From: an uncultured Dialister sp.
GTDB taxonomy: Bacteria > Bacillota > Negativicutes > Veillonellales > Dialisteraceae
Direction of reading: 5' to 3'
DNA length: 64,000 nt
Assembly: GCA_900314595.1 (NCBI GenBank)
Contig: OMVW01000007.1
Span: 1-64,000, forward strand
The notes beneath the pieces were generated by a model. That model was not told the DNA's origin and searched no databases. It saw only the letters and a program-made list of their open reading frames with translations. The translations under genes and the position numbers were made by a program. Shown here piece after piece: positions 8,217 to 17,140 of this stretch (its first letter is position 1; every line of letters begins with the position of its first letter).

Positions 8217-8858
8217 CTATCCCAGCCGATTGACCATTTCCACCGCCCAGGCGCGGTTGATAATCAGGTCTTTCTGGGAGAGGAAAGCGATTCTCGGAAG
8301 GGCTGCTTCCTTGATGGCTTTGTAGAGGGCCATATCGAATTCCATGGAAGCGATCATGGCTCCGCCTTTTCTGAAAAGGAAACCGTGCTCTCCGTCTTCA
8401 TTGGTGGCAAAGAGGATTTCCTCGATTCCCTTGTCCTTATAATGTTCTTCCACATTGGCCCAAACGGAACTTTTGATGATTTCCACAATCCGGTCATCCA
8501 GTCCTGCGTCGAAAATAAGGAGTTTTTCCTTGAATTCATTATAGGAAAGGACGATCCGTTTCACATAACCGTCAAAGGCATTTCCCTGCTGGCCGAGCAT
8601 GGCAGCCATATCGTTGTAGCTGGATCCGTCGGCATCGACGAAGATGAGGATTTTGTCTTCCTGCTGGTGGTAAAGGAAATTATAATTCAAAACGGCCGTA
8701 GCTCCGCAGTCGGGGCAGTGGTAGCGGAAAGCTTCATCGTTTCTGACGGCTGCCTTCATTTCCGGATTTTCTTTTGTATTGATGCTGTCCCATACGAGAC
8801 ATTCGTGCTTTTTCCCGCACTTGGGGCAGGTGATTTCCTGCATGGCGCTTTGTGACAT
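8217..8858 (-). CDS. CpXC-domain zinc-ribbon protein
   Basis: A 213-residue soluble protein with two Cys pairs near the N-terminus, CPKCGKKH and YHCPDCGA, separated by about 35 residues: the CpXC domain layout, presumably binding zinc. The rest is a mixed alpha/beta region without a motif I recognise. I start at 8858, where GGAGG lies 6-7 bases upstream; the ATG 12 bases earlier overlaps that site. Transcribed alone, ending at the hairpin near 8122. Function unknown. Confidence 0.75.
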   Translation of the reverse strand: MSQSAMQEITCPKCGKKHECLVWDSINTKENPEMKAAVRNDEAFRYHCPDCGATAVLNYNFLYHQQEDKILIFVDADGSSYNDMAAMLGQQGNAFDGYVKRIVLSYNEFKEKLLIFDAGLDDRIVEIIKSSVWANVEEHYKDKGIEEILFATNEDGEHGFLFRKGGAMIASMEFDMALYKAIKEAALPRIAFLSQKDLIINRAWAVEMVNRLG

Positions 8859-8935
8859 AGGTACCTCCATGTTTTTGTTTTTATTGTTTTTTCTATTATA
8901 ACAAATGGTGCGTCAAATGTGGGTAAAAATACAGG

Positions 8936-9225
8936 GGAAAGGGGAAGGGGGAAAGGGAAAAGGGAAGGTGTCGCTGCTGGGGCGGCGACGAGTTTTGTAT
9001 GGGGATTTTACACAGGCGGCTTGGGAAAAAGACGGATTTCGGACTTGGGATTTCGGATTTCGGGGAGGTGTGCCGCTGGTGCGGCACGAGTATATATGGG
9101 GATTTTGCACAGGCGGCTTGGGAAAAAGACGGATTTCGGACTTGGGATTTCGGATTTCGGGGAGGTGTGCCGCTGAGGCGGCACGAGCATATATGGGGGA
9201 TGTGGACAGGCGGGGGATAAACGGA
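8936..9225 (+). repeat. Three tandem word-array/hairpin elements
   Basis: Three complete elements head to tail. The first has GGGGAAA heptads, the second and third GGATTTC/GGACTTG heptads; each passes through GAGGTG or GAAGGTG into a palindromic hairpin (about 8967-8990, 9067-9088, 9163-9184) and a TATGGGGATTTTGCACAGG-type tail. The second and third are nearly identical, as after a recent duplication. No gene. Confidence 0.75.
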
Positions 9226-9238
9226 GGGGGAAAAAATC

Positions 9239-9265
9239 AAAAAACGCTGCGGGGCAGCGTTTTTT
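9239..9265. terminator. Bidirectional terminator after the sigma-factor gene
   Basis: AAAAAACGCTGC mirrored by GCAGCGTTTTTT, a symmetric stem with U-runs on both strands, 17 bp from the sigma-factor stop. This gene end lacks a word array between stop and hairpin. Confidence 0.8.
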
Positions 9266-9282
9266 GATGTGGAGCGGAAGGA

Positions 9283-10068
9283 TTATTCTCTGGTGTAGCC
9301 TGTCTTTTCCAGGTATTTCTTCATTTTTTTCAGGGCTCCTCTTTCTGCGTCCCGGACGGAGGTGGGGTCGATACCGAGGGCTCTGGCCGTTTCTGTGACT
9401 CCCATGTGCTTGTAGTAGATTTTATCGATGACGTCAGCCTGCCGGGCGGTGAGCTGCACGTGGGGGAGGGTCTTTCTGACGATTTCTATATTTCTATTTC
9501 GTTCATCCATGGTTTCTACCAGGGAGGAAGGTTCGGGGCGGTCGTCGGCTTCCAGTTCCAGACTTTTTCCGCCTTCTTCCGGCGGCGCATCCAGGGTGGA
9601 CTGGTAGTGGCTGGCATAGTTGATGCTCTTTCTGTTCGTTTCCTTCAGGGAGCCGTCTACCCAGTGGCTGCAGAAGGTGAGGAATTTGACGCCCTTTTCC
9701 GGATTGAATCGTTCGACGGCCGTATTGAAGGATTCGAATATGGAAATAATGAGATCATCCTGGCTTTCTTTCGGGTAAGCAGCCGCCAGGGTGCGGAAAT
9801 AGGGGAAATTGTAGCCCCAGAGGATTTCCACGCACTGCCGGCGGTCGATTTCGGACTGCCTCATGCCGCGAAGGACCGCTTCGTTTGTGGGGTAGCGGCT
9901 GCTCCAGTTCTTTTTTGTGAAAGTGACAAATTCGGTCATGGCAGCAAGAAAGGCGTCCGTTCCCCGGGGGACTCCATAGGAAGAAACACCTTCCTGCAGG
10001 AGGTCCTTCCGCCGGCGGATCGTTTCCTTCCAGCGGGCCATAAAGGCGAAGAGGTCAAAATTTTCCAT
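9283..10068 (-). CDS. RNA polymerase sigma-70 family factor
   Basis: A 261-residue protein with two sigma-like parts. Residues about 95-150 (SQDDLIISIFESFNTAVERFNPEKG, written here only in outline) resemble region 2, with the helix that contacts core polymerase and -10 DNA. The C-terminus has a region 4 helix-turn-helix, LTARQADVIDKIYYKHM then GVTETARALGID. An anti-sigma factor is not adjacent. AAAGGAG before the ATG supports the start. It is an alternative rather than the housekeeping sigma, since region 3 and the usual -35/-10 motifs are reduced. Regulon unknown. Confidence 0.75.
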   Translation of the reverse strand: MENFDLFAFMARWKETIRRRKDLLQEGVSSYGVPRGTDAFLAAMTEFVTFTKKNWSSRYPTNEAVLRGMRQSEIDRRQCVEILWGYNFPYFRTLAAAYPKESQDDLIISIFESFNTAVERFNPEKGVKFLTFCSHWVDGSLKETNRKSINYASHYQSTLDAPPEEGGKSLELEADDRPEPSSLVETMDERNRNIEIVRKTLPHVQLTARQADVIDKIYYKHMGVTETARALGIDPTSVRDAERGALKKMKKYLEKTGYTRE

Positions 10069-10362
10069 GGGTATCAGCTCCTTTTTGCCATTTTCTTTAT
10101 TTTACGATGAGGAGGGAAATAATGCAAATAAATGTTTGGAGCATTTGCACGGAAAGCATATTTTTGTATTGCGTTCAAATAAATAAAAATTTTGATTTTC
10201 TGTTTTTTAAAGGAGTTATTTCTGCGAAGGGAACTGCATGAAATTAAATTAAAGTCGATAAAATATGGTATTTCCTTGTCCTATTTCAACGATTTCCTTC
10301 CCGGGATATTCACCGGTGAAGGTTCATACATCAAATCACTTATTATTTATTTGAACTTGTTA

Positions 10363-10392
10363 TTGACAACTTTCAACAGTGCAACTTATAAT
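10363..10392 (+). promoter_or_regulatory. Promoter of the first TetR-RND operon, with possible operator
   Basis: TTGACA (10363-10368), 18-bp spacer, TATAAT (10387-10392). Just downstream, GTAC half-sites in AAGTACG and AGTAGTACT (10395-10421) could be the TetR operator; the second operon also has an AGTACT at the same place. The gap 10069-10362 shows only AT-rich sequence. Confidence 0.65.
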
Positions 10393-10431
10393 GTAAGTAC
10401 GATAAAAACGAAAGTAGTACTGGAGGTAACC

Positions 10432-11040
10432 ATGAAAGAAAGGTTAATTAAGGCGACGCTGGAGGAAATGAAAACAAGGTCACTCAAATTTACCATGGAT
10501 GACCTGGCCCGGAAACTTCACGCAAGCAAAAGTTCCATTTACAAAGTGGTGGATTCGAAGGAGGATCTCATCCGCCTGGTGGTGCACTGGGCCATGGATA
10601 TTTTCGAGAGGAAAGAAGAAATCCTGATTCATGGAAAGGGACCGGTCAATTCGAGGCTCATTGAGTTCTGCGGGCTTTTCTTCAAGACTTTCTGGTACAT
10701 GCCGAAGCCGGTGTATGAAGACCTGCAGAACAAGTACGAGGATATCTGGAAAGAATGGGACGATTACCGGGAATCCAAATTTGATGATATTATGCGGTTT
10801 CTGGAAGAAGGAGTAAAGACCGGCGAATACCGCCCGGTGAACCTGAAAATTGTGAGACAGTGCGTATTTCATGCAGCCTGGGGCATGACGGATCCCAAAT
10901 TCCTTGCGGAAATGAATATGACCGGTTCCGACATGCTGGAAGCGCTGGAGGATATCATCCTGAACGGGCTCAAAGCGGGAGAGCATGCAAATATCAGGAC
11001 GGTTCCCGAAGAATCGGAAAAAGAGGAGGAGAGAGCATGA
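10432..11040 (+). CDS. TetR-family regulator, operon 1
   Basis: A 202-residue TetR-type repressor. The N-terminal helix-turn-helix is FTMDDLARKLHASKSSIY, followed by the family-typical FxSKEDL-like turn (VVDSKEDLI). The C-terminal ligand domain is helical and not assignable. GGAGG lies 5 bases before the ATG at 10432, although the frame is open from 10192. Its stop overlaps the adaptor start (ATGA), so it probably autoregulates the efflux operon. Closely related to the TetR gene at 17141. Confidence 0.87.
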   Translation: MKERLIKATLEEMKTRSLKFTMDDLARKLHASKSSIYKVVDSKEDLIRLVVHWAMDIFERKEEILIHGKGPVNSRLIEFCGLFFKTFWYMPKPVYEDLQNKYEDIWKEWDDYRESKFDDIMRFLEEGVKTGEYRPVNLKIVRQCVFHAAWGMTDPKFLAEMNMTGSDMLEALEDIILNGLKAGEHANIRTVPEESEKEEERA

Positions 11041-12104
11041 AATATTGGAAGAAAGCGGCAGCCCTGTCTGTGCTGGGGATGGCCCTCGTATTCTCAGGCT
11101 GTGGAAATAAAACGCAGGTCACTACCCAGCCGCCCATTGTGAAGACGATGATAGCCGGTGAGACCACAAAGGGAGAAAAAATGACTTTTTCCGGGACCGT
11201 GCACGGTTATTTCGAATCCCCCCTGGCTTTCCAGACCGGAGGACGGATTATGGCCCGTTATGTAGATCAGGGCCAGCGGGTTTCGGCCGGAGAGCCCCTG
11301 ATGAAGGTGGATTCCAAAGATGCGGAAGAAGCGGTGGCTTCGGCAAGAGCGGCCGTCAATGCGTCGGAGGCCCGGGCAGAGCTGGCTCATTCCACCCTTT
11401 CCCGCTATGAGAAACTGTATGCCCAGAATGCCATTTCCGCCCTCACTATGGATCAGATGGAAAATCAGGCAAAACTGGCAGATGCGGATTTGAACAATTC
11501 CACCGCTGCCCTTTCGAGGGCGGAACATAATCTTTCTTTCACTCTCCTCACGGCAGACCGGGATGGAGTGATCGGGTCCACCATGTATGAAGTGGGTCAG
11601 GTCGTTGCGGCAGGGACACCGGTTGTTTCCATCATCGATGATTCGAGAAAGGATGCCTATATTTCCTTAACGGAAAAACAATATAAAGCTTACTCAGTAG
11701 GAATGCCCTGCACTGTCACCTTCTGGGCTCTTCCGGGAGTGACCGTGGAAGGCAGGGTCCGGGATATCGCAGCTTCGCCGAATACGGCCACCGGAACCTA
11801 TGATGCCAAAGTCACCCTGATTGACCCGCCGGATTCGGTGGTGGTAGGCATGACGGCAGAAGTGCGCTTTGGCGGAGATAAAGAAGGGACTGCCGTATTC
11901 AAGGTACCTCTGACGGCTATGGCCACCCAGAGTGACAAGCCGGCGGTATGGATAGTCAGGGACAGGAAAGTCCATCTGGTAGAAGTCACTACCGGTGAAT
12001 ACGGTGAAGATTCCGTGGAAATCACGGGAGGCCTTGTAAAGGGAGATATCGTAGTTTCCGCCGGAGCCAATAAACTCACGGAAGGTGAAGAGGTGAGAAC
12101 ATGA
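11037..12104 (+). CDS. RND efflux periplasmic adaptor lipoprotein, operon 1
   Basis: A 355-residue membrane-fusion protein. The signal ends in the lipobox VFSGC (Cys22), so it should be lipid-anchored in the inner membrane. Then come the barrel/lipoyl halves (GGRIMARYVDQGQRVSAG, about residues 65-82; and DGVIGSTMYEVGQVV), an alpha-hairpin between them, and a C-terminal beta-barrel domain. It links the RND pump to an outer-membrane channel. Overlaps both neighbours by 4 bp. No TolC-like channel gene is in this operon or window. Confidence 0.9.
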   Translation: MKYWKKAAALSVLGMALVFSGCGNKTQVTTQPPIVKTMIAGETTKGEKMTFSGTVHGYFESPLAFQTGGRIMARYVDQGQRVSAGEPLMKVDSKDAEEAVASARAAVNASEARAELAHSTLSRYEKLYAQNAISALTMDQMENQAKLADADLNNSTAALSRAEHNLSFTLLTADRDGVIGSTMYEVGQVVAAGTPVVSIIDDSRKDAYISLTEKQYKAYSVGMPCTVTFWALPGVTVEGRVRDIAASPNTATGTYDAKVTLIDPPDSVVVGMTAEVRFGGDKEGTAVFKVPLTAMATQSDKPAVWIVRDRKVHLVEVTTGEYGEDSVEITGGLVKGDIVVSAGANKLTEGEEVRT

Positions 12105-15100
12105 AAGGCTTCAATCTGGCGGAGTGGGCCATCCGTCATAAGCAGATCATTTATTTCTTCATTATTTCCATCATCATCGGCGGCCTTGCGTCCTATTTCA
12201 AACTGGGTCGGAGCGAAGATCCGAATTTCACCATCCGTGAAATGGTGGTTTCCGCAGCCTGGCCCGGCGCATCGGCCGAGCAGCTGACGGACCAGGTGAC
12301 TTATCCCCTGGAACGGAAACTGCAGGAAACGCGGGGCCTCGACTATATCAAGTCCTTCACCCATGACGGAAAGACCGTCATTTACGTGGATTTGAAAGAT
12401 GAAGTGCCGAAAGACGTGGTTCAAGAGCGCTGGCATGAAGTCAGAAATGCGGTGAATGACGTATGGAGTGACCTGCCAAAAGGGGTGGTGGGACCTTTCA
12501 TTAATGACCGTTTTACCGATGTCTATGGTTCCATCTATGCCATTACGGGGAATGATTATACCTATGAAGAAAAAAGAAAAGCGGCCGAAGATATCCGCCG
12601 CCGGCTTGTCCTTGTGGATGATGTGGAGCAGGTCAAACTTCTGGGTGTCCAGGAGCAGATGATTTATGTGGAAATGGACCAGAATAAACTGGCTTCCTTC
12701 GGCCTTTCCCCAGCTTCCATTTACCAGATTATCGCCCATCAGTCGGCCATGATGCCTGCCGGGACCATTCATACGGATTCAAGAAATGTGGCCATCCGTG
12801 TGGAAGGACTTCTGGGGACGAAGGAAGCGCTGGAAAACCTGCCCATTCATGTGGGTGAAAGAAATTTCCACCTGTCTGATGTGGCGAAAGTGACCCAGAC
12901 CTATACGGACCCGGAAACGTCCCTCATGTATTTCAATGGCAAACCGGCCATCGGTATTGCCATTTCCATGCAGGATGGAGGAAATAACCTGACCCTGGGC
13001 AAGAATCTCCAGGCCGTGGTAGACCAGATGAAACAGGATCTGCCGGCAGGGATGGAAATAGATCTGGTGGCGGACCAGCCGGAAGTGGTTAATAATTCTA
13101 TTGCCGAATTTACGGAAGCTTTGATCGAAGCCTTGGCCATCGTCATGGCTGTTTCCTTCTTCAGTTTAGGCCTCCGGAGCGGTATGGTCCTTGCCATGTG
13201 CGTACCTGTCGTCGTTTGTTCATCATTTTTATTTATGGAATTTAAAGGAGTGGACCTTCACATCGTATCCCTGGGGGCACTCATCGTATCCCTGGGACTT
13301 CTCGTAGATGATGCCATCATCGTCATTGAAATGATGCAGGTGAAACTGGAGCATGGCTTCAGCCGTCTGGAATCGGCAGAAGGGGCTTACAAGTCCTGCG
13401 CCGCTCCTATGCTGGCAGGCACTCTCATTACCGCAGCCGGTTTCATTCCCGTAGGCCTTGCGGAAGGGCAGGTCACGGAATATACGAATTCCCTTTTCTG
13501 GGTCCTCGCATCAACCCTCGTTCTTTCCTGGCTGGCATCCATCTTCGTTTCCCCGGTATTGGGCTACCAGTTCATCAAGCTTTCCAAACCACCGGAAATT
13601 AAAGTTAAAATCCAGAATAAAGCCTATGCTGTTTTCAGAAAGGCAGTGAAAGCTTTCGTTCATTACAGAAAGACTGCCATCCTGGGGACTGTGGCCTTTT
13701 TCGTTTTTTCTATCCTGACCCTTCCTTTTGTGAATCAGGAATTCTTCCCTTCCTCCATTCGTCCGGAAATCATTCTGGACGTGAATCTGCCCAGCGGTGC
13801 ATCCATTAAAGATACGAAAAAAGTAATGACTGCCGTGGCAGACAGGCTCTATGGAGACGACCGGGTTTCCTCCTTCTCCACCTATATCGGTGATACGGCG
13901 CCCAGATTCATCCTTCTCTTCAACCCGCAGGCGGCAGAAGATGATCATGGGCAGATGATCATCGTTACTACGGATACCGAAGCCAGAGATTCTCTTCGGG
14001 AAGAAGTGCAGGATTTCCTGGAAACGAATTATCCGGAAGTCCGTGCCCATACCCGCCTTATCCAGACGGGACCTCCGGCGGAATATCCGGTGATGCTCCG
14101 CCTCCGCGGACCGGATGCAGGGAAAGTGGCAGCCCTTGCTGAAGAAGCGCTGGCTCTGGCAAAGACCCATCCCAATGTGACCAATGCTTCCCTCGACTGG
14201 CCGCAGCAGACGCCCACGGTTCACCTCGATATCAACCAGGACAGAGTGAGAGAGCTGGGCATCGATAACTATGCGGTATCCGAAGACCTTTACATCAAAC
14301 TTTCGGGCTATAAAGTGGCCGAATCCTACCAGGGCGACCAGCTCGTGCCCATTTCCTTCCGCCTCGAAGGAGACAATGCGGCTCAGCTGGGAAGCCTCGA
14401 ATCCCTGCCCATTCACGTGGGAAGCGGCCGGTATGTGCCCCTCGGCCAGTTTGCCGATATTTCCTACCAGAATGAAACGAGTACCATCTGGCGTAGAAAT
14501 CTCGCCCCCTGCATTACCATCCGGAGTGATGTAAAAGGCGGAGTGACGAGTGATTCCGTGGCTTCCGAGCTTTATAACAAGACTTTGAAAGATTTCCGGG
14601 AAAACCTGCCTGATGGTTATTCCCTCGAAAAAGACGGCACATTGGAACGAAGCGATACGTCCATGGGACAAATCGCGGCCACTGTCCCGATTCTCGTCTT
14701 CCTCATCCTGATGATCCTTATGTTTGAGCTGAAAGACCTGAAACTTATGGTGATCGCGGCCGTGTCTGCGCCCCTTGGTATGATTGGCTGCATCCTCACC
14801 CTGGTGCTCACACGAAAAGCCATGGGCTTCGTAGCCATCATCGGTATGCTGGCTATAGGCGGGATGGTCATCAGAAATAGTATTATCCTCCTCGACCAGA
14901 TCCGGCAGCATCTGGAAGACGGAATGACGCCCTACAATGCAGTCATCGAATCCGCAGTCCTCCGTTTCCGTCCCATCATGCTGACTTCCTTTGCCGAAGT
15001 CCTCGGGATGATTCCCCTCATTCCGAATCCATTCTGGAGCCCTATGTCCGTCGCCTTCATCGGCGGCCTCACCGTGGCAACGCCCCTCGGCCTCCTCTTC

Positions 15101-15205
15101 GTCCCGGCCCTCTACTCCTTCTGGTATAAAGTAGAAGAACCGAAAGAAGTGGAAGAGGCATTTGAAGAGGAAGAAAAGGAGAGGAAGGAGAAAAAGAATA
15201 GTTAG
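12101..15205 (+). CDS. RND efflux pump permease, operon 1
   Basis: A 1034-residue resistance-nodulation-division transporter with one N-terminal helix, a large periplasmic loop, a helix bundle, and a second copy of this arrangement. LLVDDAIIVIE in helix 4 supplies the proton-relay Asp403/Asp404 (AcrB Asp407/Asp408). The helix-10 lysine of AcrB appears replaced by Arg in VIRNSIILLD. The N-terminal SEDPNFTIREMVV is typical of the HAE-1 like branch with a drug/solvent/metabolite profile. The C-terminus ends in a Lys/Glu-rich tail. About three quarters identical, by eye, to the paralogue at 18768. Confidence 0.92.
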   Translation: MKGFNLAEWAIRHKQIIYFFIISIIIGGLASYFKLGRSEDPNFTIREMVVSAAWPGASAEQLTDQVTYPLERKLQETRGLDYIKSFTHDGKTVIYVDLKDEVPKDVVQERWHEVRNAVNDVWSDLPKGVVGPFINDRFTDVYGSIYAITGNDYTYEEKRKAAEDIRRRLVLVDDVEQVKLLGVQEQMIYVEMDQNKLASFGLSPASIYQIIAHQSAMMPAGTIHTDSRNVAIRVEGLLGTKEALENLPIHVGERNFHLSDVAKVTQTYTDPETSLMYFNGKPAIGIAISMQDGGNNLTLGKNLQAVVDQMKQDLPAGMEIDLVADQPEVVNNSIAEFTEALIEALAIVMAVSFFSLGLRSGMVLAMCVPVVVCSSFLFMEFKGVDLHIVSLGALIVSLGLLVDDAIIVIEMMQVKLEHGFSRLESAEGAYKSCAAPMLAGTLITAAGFIPVGLAEGQVTEYTNSLFWVLASTLVLSWLASIFVSPVLGYQFIKLSKPPEIKVKIQNKAYAVFRKAVKAFVHYRKTAILGTVAFFVFSILTLPFVNQEFFPSSIRPEIILDVNLPSGASIKDTKKVMTAVADRLYGDDRVSSFSTYIGDTAPRFILLFNPQAAEDDHGQMIIVTTDTEARDSLREEVQDFLETNYPEVRAHTRLIQTGPPAEYPVMLRLRGPDAGKVAALAEEALALAKTHPNVTNASLDWPQQTPTVHLDINQDRVRELGIDNYAVSEDLYIKLSGYKVAESYQGDQLVPISFRLEGDNAAQLGSLESLPIHVGSGRYVPLGQFADISYQNETSTIWRRNLAPCITIRSDVKGGVTSDSVASELYNKTLKDFRENLPDGYSLEKDGTLERSDTSMGQIAATVPILVFLILMILMFELKDLKLMVIAAVSAPLGMIGCILTLVLTRKAMGFVAIIGMLAIGGMVIRNSIILLDQIRQHLEDGMTPYNAVIESAVLRFRPIMLTSFAEVLGMIPLIPNPFWSPMSVAFIGGLTVATPLGLLFVPALYSFWYKVEEPKEVEEAFEEEEKERKEKKNS

Positions 15206-15310
15206 TGGTTAGTTTTTAGTCTCACAAAGTGTTGGTCGTGGTCCGTGATTCGTGGACCGTGGTCCGTGAAGGTGGCGGGCGTCAGAAATGATGGCCCGCC
15301 ATTTTCAGGT
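15206..15310 (+). repeat. Heptad array and hairpin terminator of RND operon 1
   Basis: From the stop codon on, heptads TTAGTGG/TTAGTTT give way to CGTGGTC/CGTGATT words (15234-15270), then GTGAAGGTGG and a hairpin GGCGGGC/GCCCGCC (15274-15301) with TTTT. Two word families are joined in one array. Confidence 0.7.
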
Positions 15311-15356
15311 GGTTTTTCAGAATGCTGGTCCGGAAGGAAACTATAAGATGAAGGAC

Positions 15357-15465
15357 CTTTGAATCGGGGGTGTCGGGGTGATTGGGGAAAGACGGATTTC
15401 GGACTTCGGATTTGGGATTTCAAGGTGTGCCGCTGATGCGGCACGAGTTTTTATGGGGATTATAC
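15357..15465 (+). repeat. Word-array/hairpin element interrupted by the IS256-family insertion (left part)
   Basis: Three nonamer words (TCGGGGGTG type) are followed by heptads GGATTTC/GGACTTC, AAGGTG, the GTGCCGCTGATGCGGCAC hairpin, and TTTTTATGGGGATTATAC. The tail resumes after the IS at 16907 with GATTATACACAGGCGGG; removing the IS and one 8-bp duplicate rebuilds a normal tail. Confidence 0.8.
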
Positions 15466-16906
15466 GGGAGTGTCAAGGGAGTGTCAAGCATTTTGTGTAA
15501 ATTATTTTTACCGGCTATAAGAAAGTTCATCAATATCCTGCTCACTTATAAAGTCAGGATATTTAGCTTTTACTTCAGCCATAATTTGATTCCATTTATA
15601 TACCTTTTTACTCCAGGAATTAGTAACTAGCTCCATTGCCAAATATAGAGATTTCCAAAGAGCTTCTTCTGATGGGAATTGAGTTCTGGCCTTGGTGTAT
15701 TTTCTAAGTCCACGATTGAAATTCTCTATGGCATTCGTTGTGTAGACCAGCCGCCTCAAAGATTCCGGCAGCATAAACATCGTCGTTAATTCATCCCAGT
15801 TTTTCCTCCATGTCTTGATTACACCCGGATATTTTCTCCCCCATTTATTATCCAGATCTTCCAGCCTCATGCCTGCTGCTTCCAACGTCGGAGACTGATA
15901 TATCTCCTTCATATCCTTTGCTATTTCTCTTCTTTCTTTATATGGAATGAGTTTCATGCAGTTCCGAATCTGGTGGACTATACATCTTTGTACCATGGAT
16001 TTGGGAAACATGGCATTGATGGCTTCCACCATACCGTTAAGGCCATCTACAGCAAAGAGCAGGACTTCCTTTACGCCACGACTTTTCAGATCATCCATAA
16101 TCTGCGCCCAGTAGCTTGCACTTTCGGCTGCACCTACCCACATGCCGAGAACGTCCCTCTCCCCACGCATATTTACGCCGATAGCTACATAGGTGGCCAC
16201 TTCCTGATATCTTCCGTCTTTTCGGATCCGATAATAGATAGCATCGAGAAAAATATACATGTATTTCTCGCACAGAGGTCGGTTTCTCCATTCCATGATT
16301 TCCGGAAGGACGGCATCAGTCAGGTGGGAGACTTCAGTAGCAGAAAGGCTGAACCCATACATCTCTTCAATCTGTTCGGAAATATCTCTGGTTGTCATTC
16401 CCCTTGCATAAAGCTTGATTATATAGGGAGACAGGCTTGATATATCTACCTGATTCTTTTTAACGAGTACAGGTTCAAAAGTCCCTTTTCGATCCCGGGG
16501 AGTCTTCAATTCCAGGGGCCCGTAGTCGGATTTAACTGTCTTGCTGCTGTATCCATTTCTGGAATCCGTGATATTTGCTTTGTGTTTTGAGCTCTGATCA
16601 TACCGGTTATATCCCAAATGATTATCCAACTCAGCTGAGAGTTCCGATTCGACAATTGATTTCACTGCCTGCCTCAGAAATTGCTGAATCATGGTCGTAT
16701 CCATATGGATATTCCGATTTTGAAAATCTTTAACGATTTCCTCTCCAATTCTTTTAGCAGCTGGTAGTTCGACATTGGTATTTTGTTTACGTCTTGGCAT
16801 AAGAGCATCCTCCCTTTGAATTAACTATACTGCTTGACCTCAACGTAAGCTACTAAAAGAATACCTTGAGCTACAATAGATTTTACACAGTCTATCGTAC
16901 ACTCCC
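15466..16906 (-). mobile_element. IS256-family insertion sequence, 1441 bp
   Basis: One transposase gene fills the element. Ends: GGGAGTGT and TGTGTAAA blocks at 15477-15501 match the inverted right end at 16882-16906. Flanks carry a perfect 8-bp target duplication GATTATAC (15458-15465 and 16907-16914), as expected for IS256. The left terminus has an additional 11-bp copy of its own end, GGGAGTGTCAA (15466-15476), outside the canonical repeat but inside the duplication. Confidence 0.9.
15508..16800 (-). CDS. IS256-family (mutator-type) transposase
   Basis: A full-length 430-residue transposase. The DDE triad is visible as FLDAIYYRI (first Asp), FAVDGLNGM (second Asp) and TTNAIENFNR (Glu). 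C-x2-H occurs in MVQRCIVHQIRN, a conserved block of this family. No frameshift is seen, and with intact ends and target duplications the element may be active. It lies between the two RND operons and is transcribed against them. Confidence 0.93.
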   Translation of the reverse strand: MPRRKQNTNVELPAAKRIGEEIVKDFQNRNIHMDTTMIQQFLRQAVKSIVESELSAELDNHLGYNRYDQSSKHKANITDSRNGYSSKTVKSDYGPLELKTPRDRKGTFEPVLVKKNQVDISSLSPYIIKLYARGMTTRDISEQIEEMYGFSLSATEVSHLTDAVLPEIMEWRNRPLCEKYMYIFLDAIYYRIRKDGRYQEVATYVAIGVNMRGERDVLGMWVGAAESASYWAQIMDDLKSRGVKEVLLFAVDGLNGMVEAINAMFPKSMVQRCIVHQIRNCMKLIPYKERREIAKDMKEIYQSPTLEAAGMRLEDLDNKWGRKYPGVIKTWRKNWDELTTMFMLPESLRRLVYTTNAIENFNRGLRKYTKARTQFPSEEALWKSLYLAMELVTNSWSKKVYKWNQIMAEVKAKYPDFISEQDIDELSYSR

Positions 16907-17040
16907 GATTATACACAGGCGGGAGATTCCCCATTAACTTCAATGTACAGTCCCTCCACATTCAGTTTCCTTCCTGACGTCATCTATTAACTGATAACTG
17001 ATAACTGCGAACTGATAACTGCTAACTTTTCACCCCGCAT
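16907..17040. repeat. Element tail, single 70-bp-family unit and heptads
   Basis: 16907-16925 completes the interrupted element tail. 16931-16965 (CCATTAACTTCAATGTACAG) is a lone copy of the repeat arrayed at 26431 and 32647. 16984-17026 is an AACTGAT/AACTGCG heptad array with no hairpin directly after it. Confidence 0.6.
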
Positions 17041-17051
17041 ATTCTCTCAGT

Positions 17052-17080
17052 TTGACATACGGTTCTAAACACTCTATACT
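17052..17080 (+). promoter_or_regulatory. Promoter of the second TetR-RND operon
   Basis: TTGACA (17052-17057), 17-bp spacer, TATACT (17075-17080). GAGTACTGAAAATACT directly downstream resembles the AGTACT site of operon 1 and may be the operator. Confidence 0.7.
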
Positions 17081-17140
17081 ATGAGTACTGAAAATACTAA
17101 AATATTACAAAATACAAGTTGAAATTACCGAGAGGACTGT

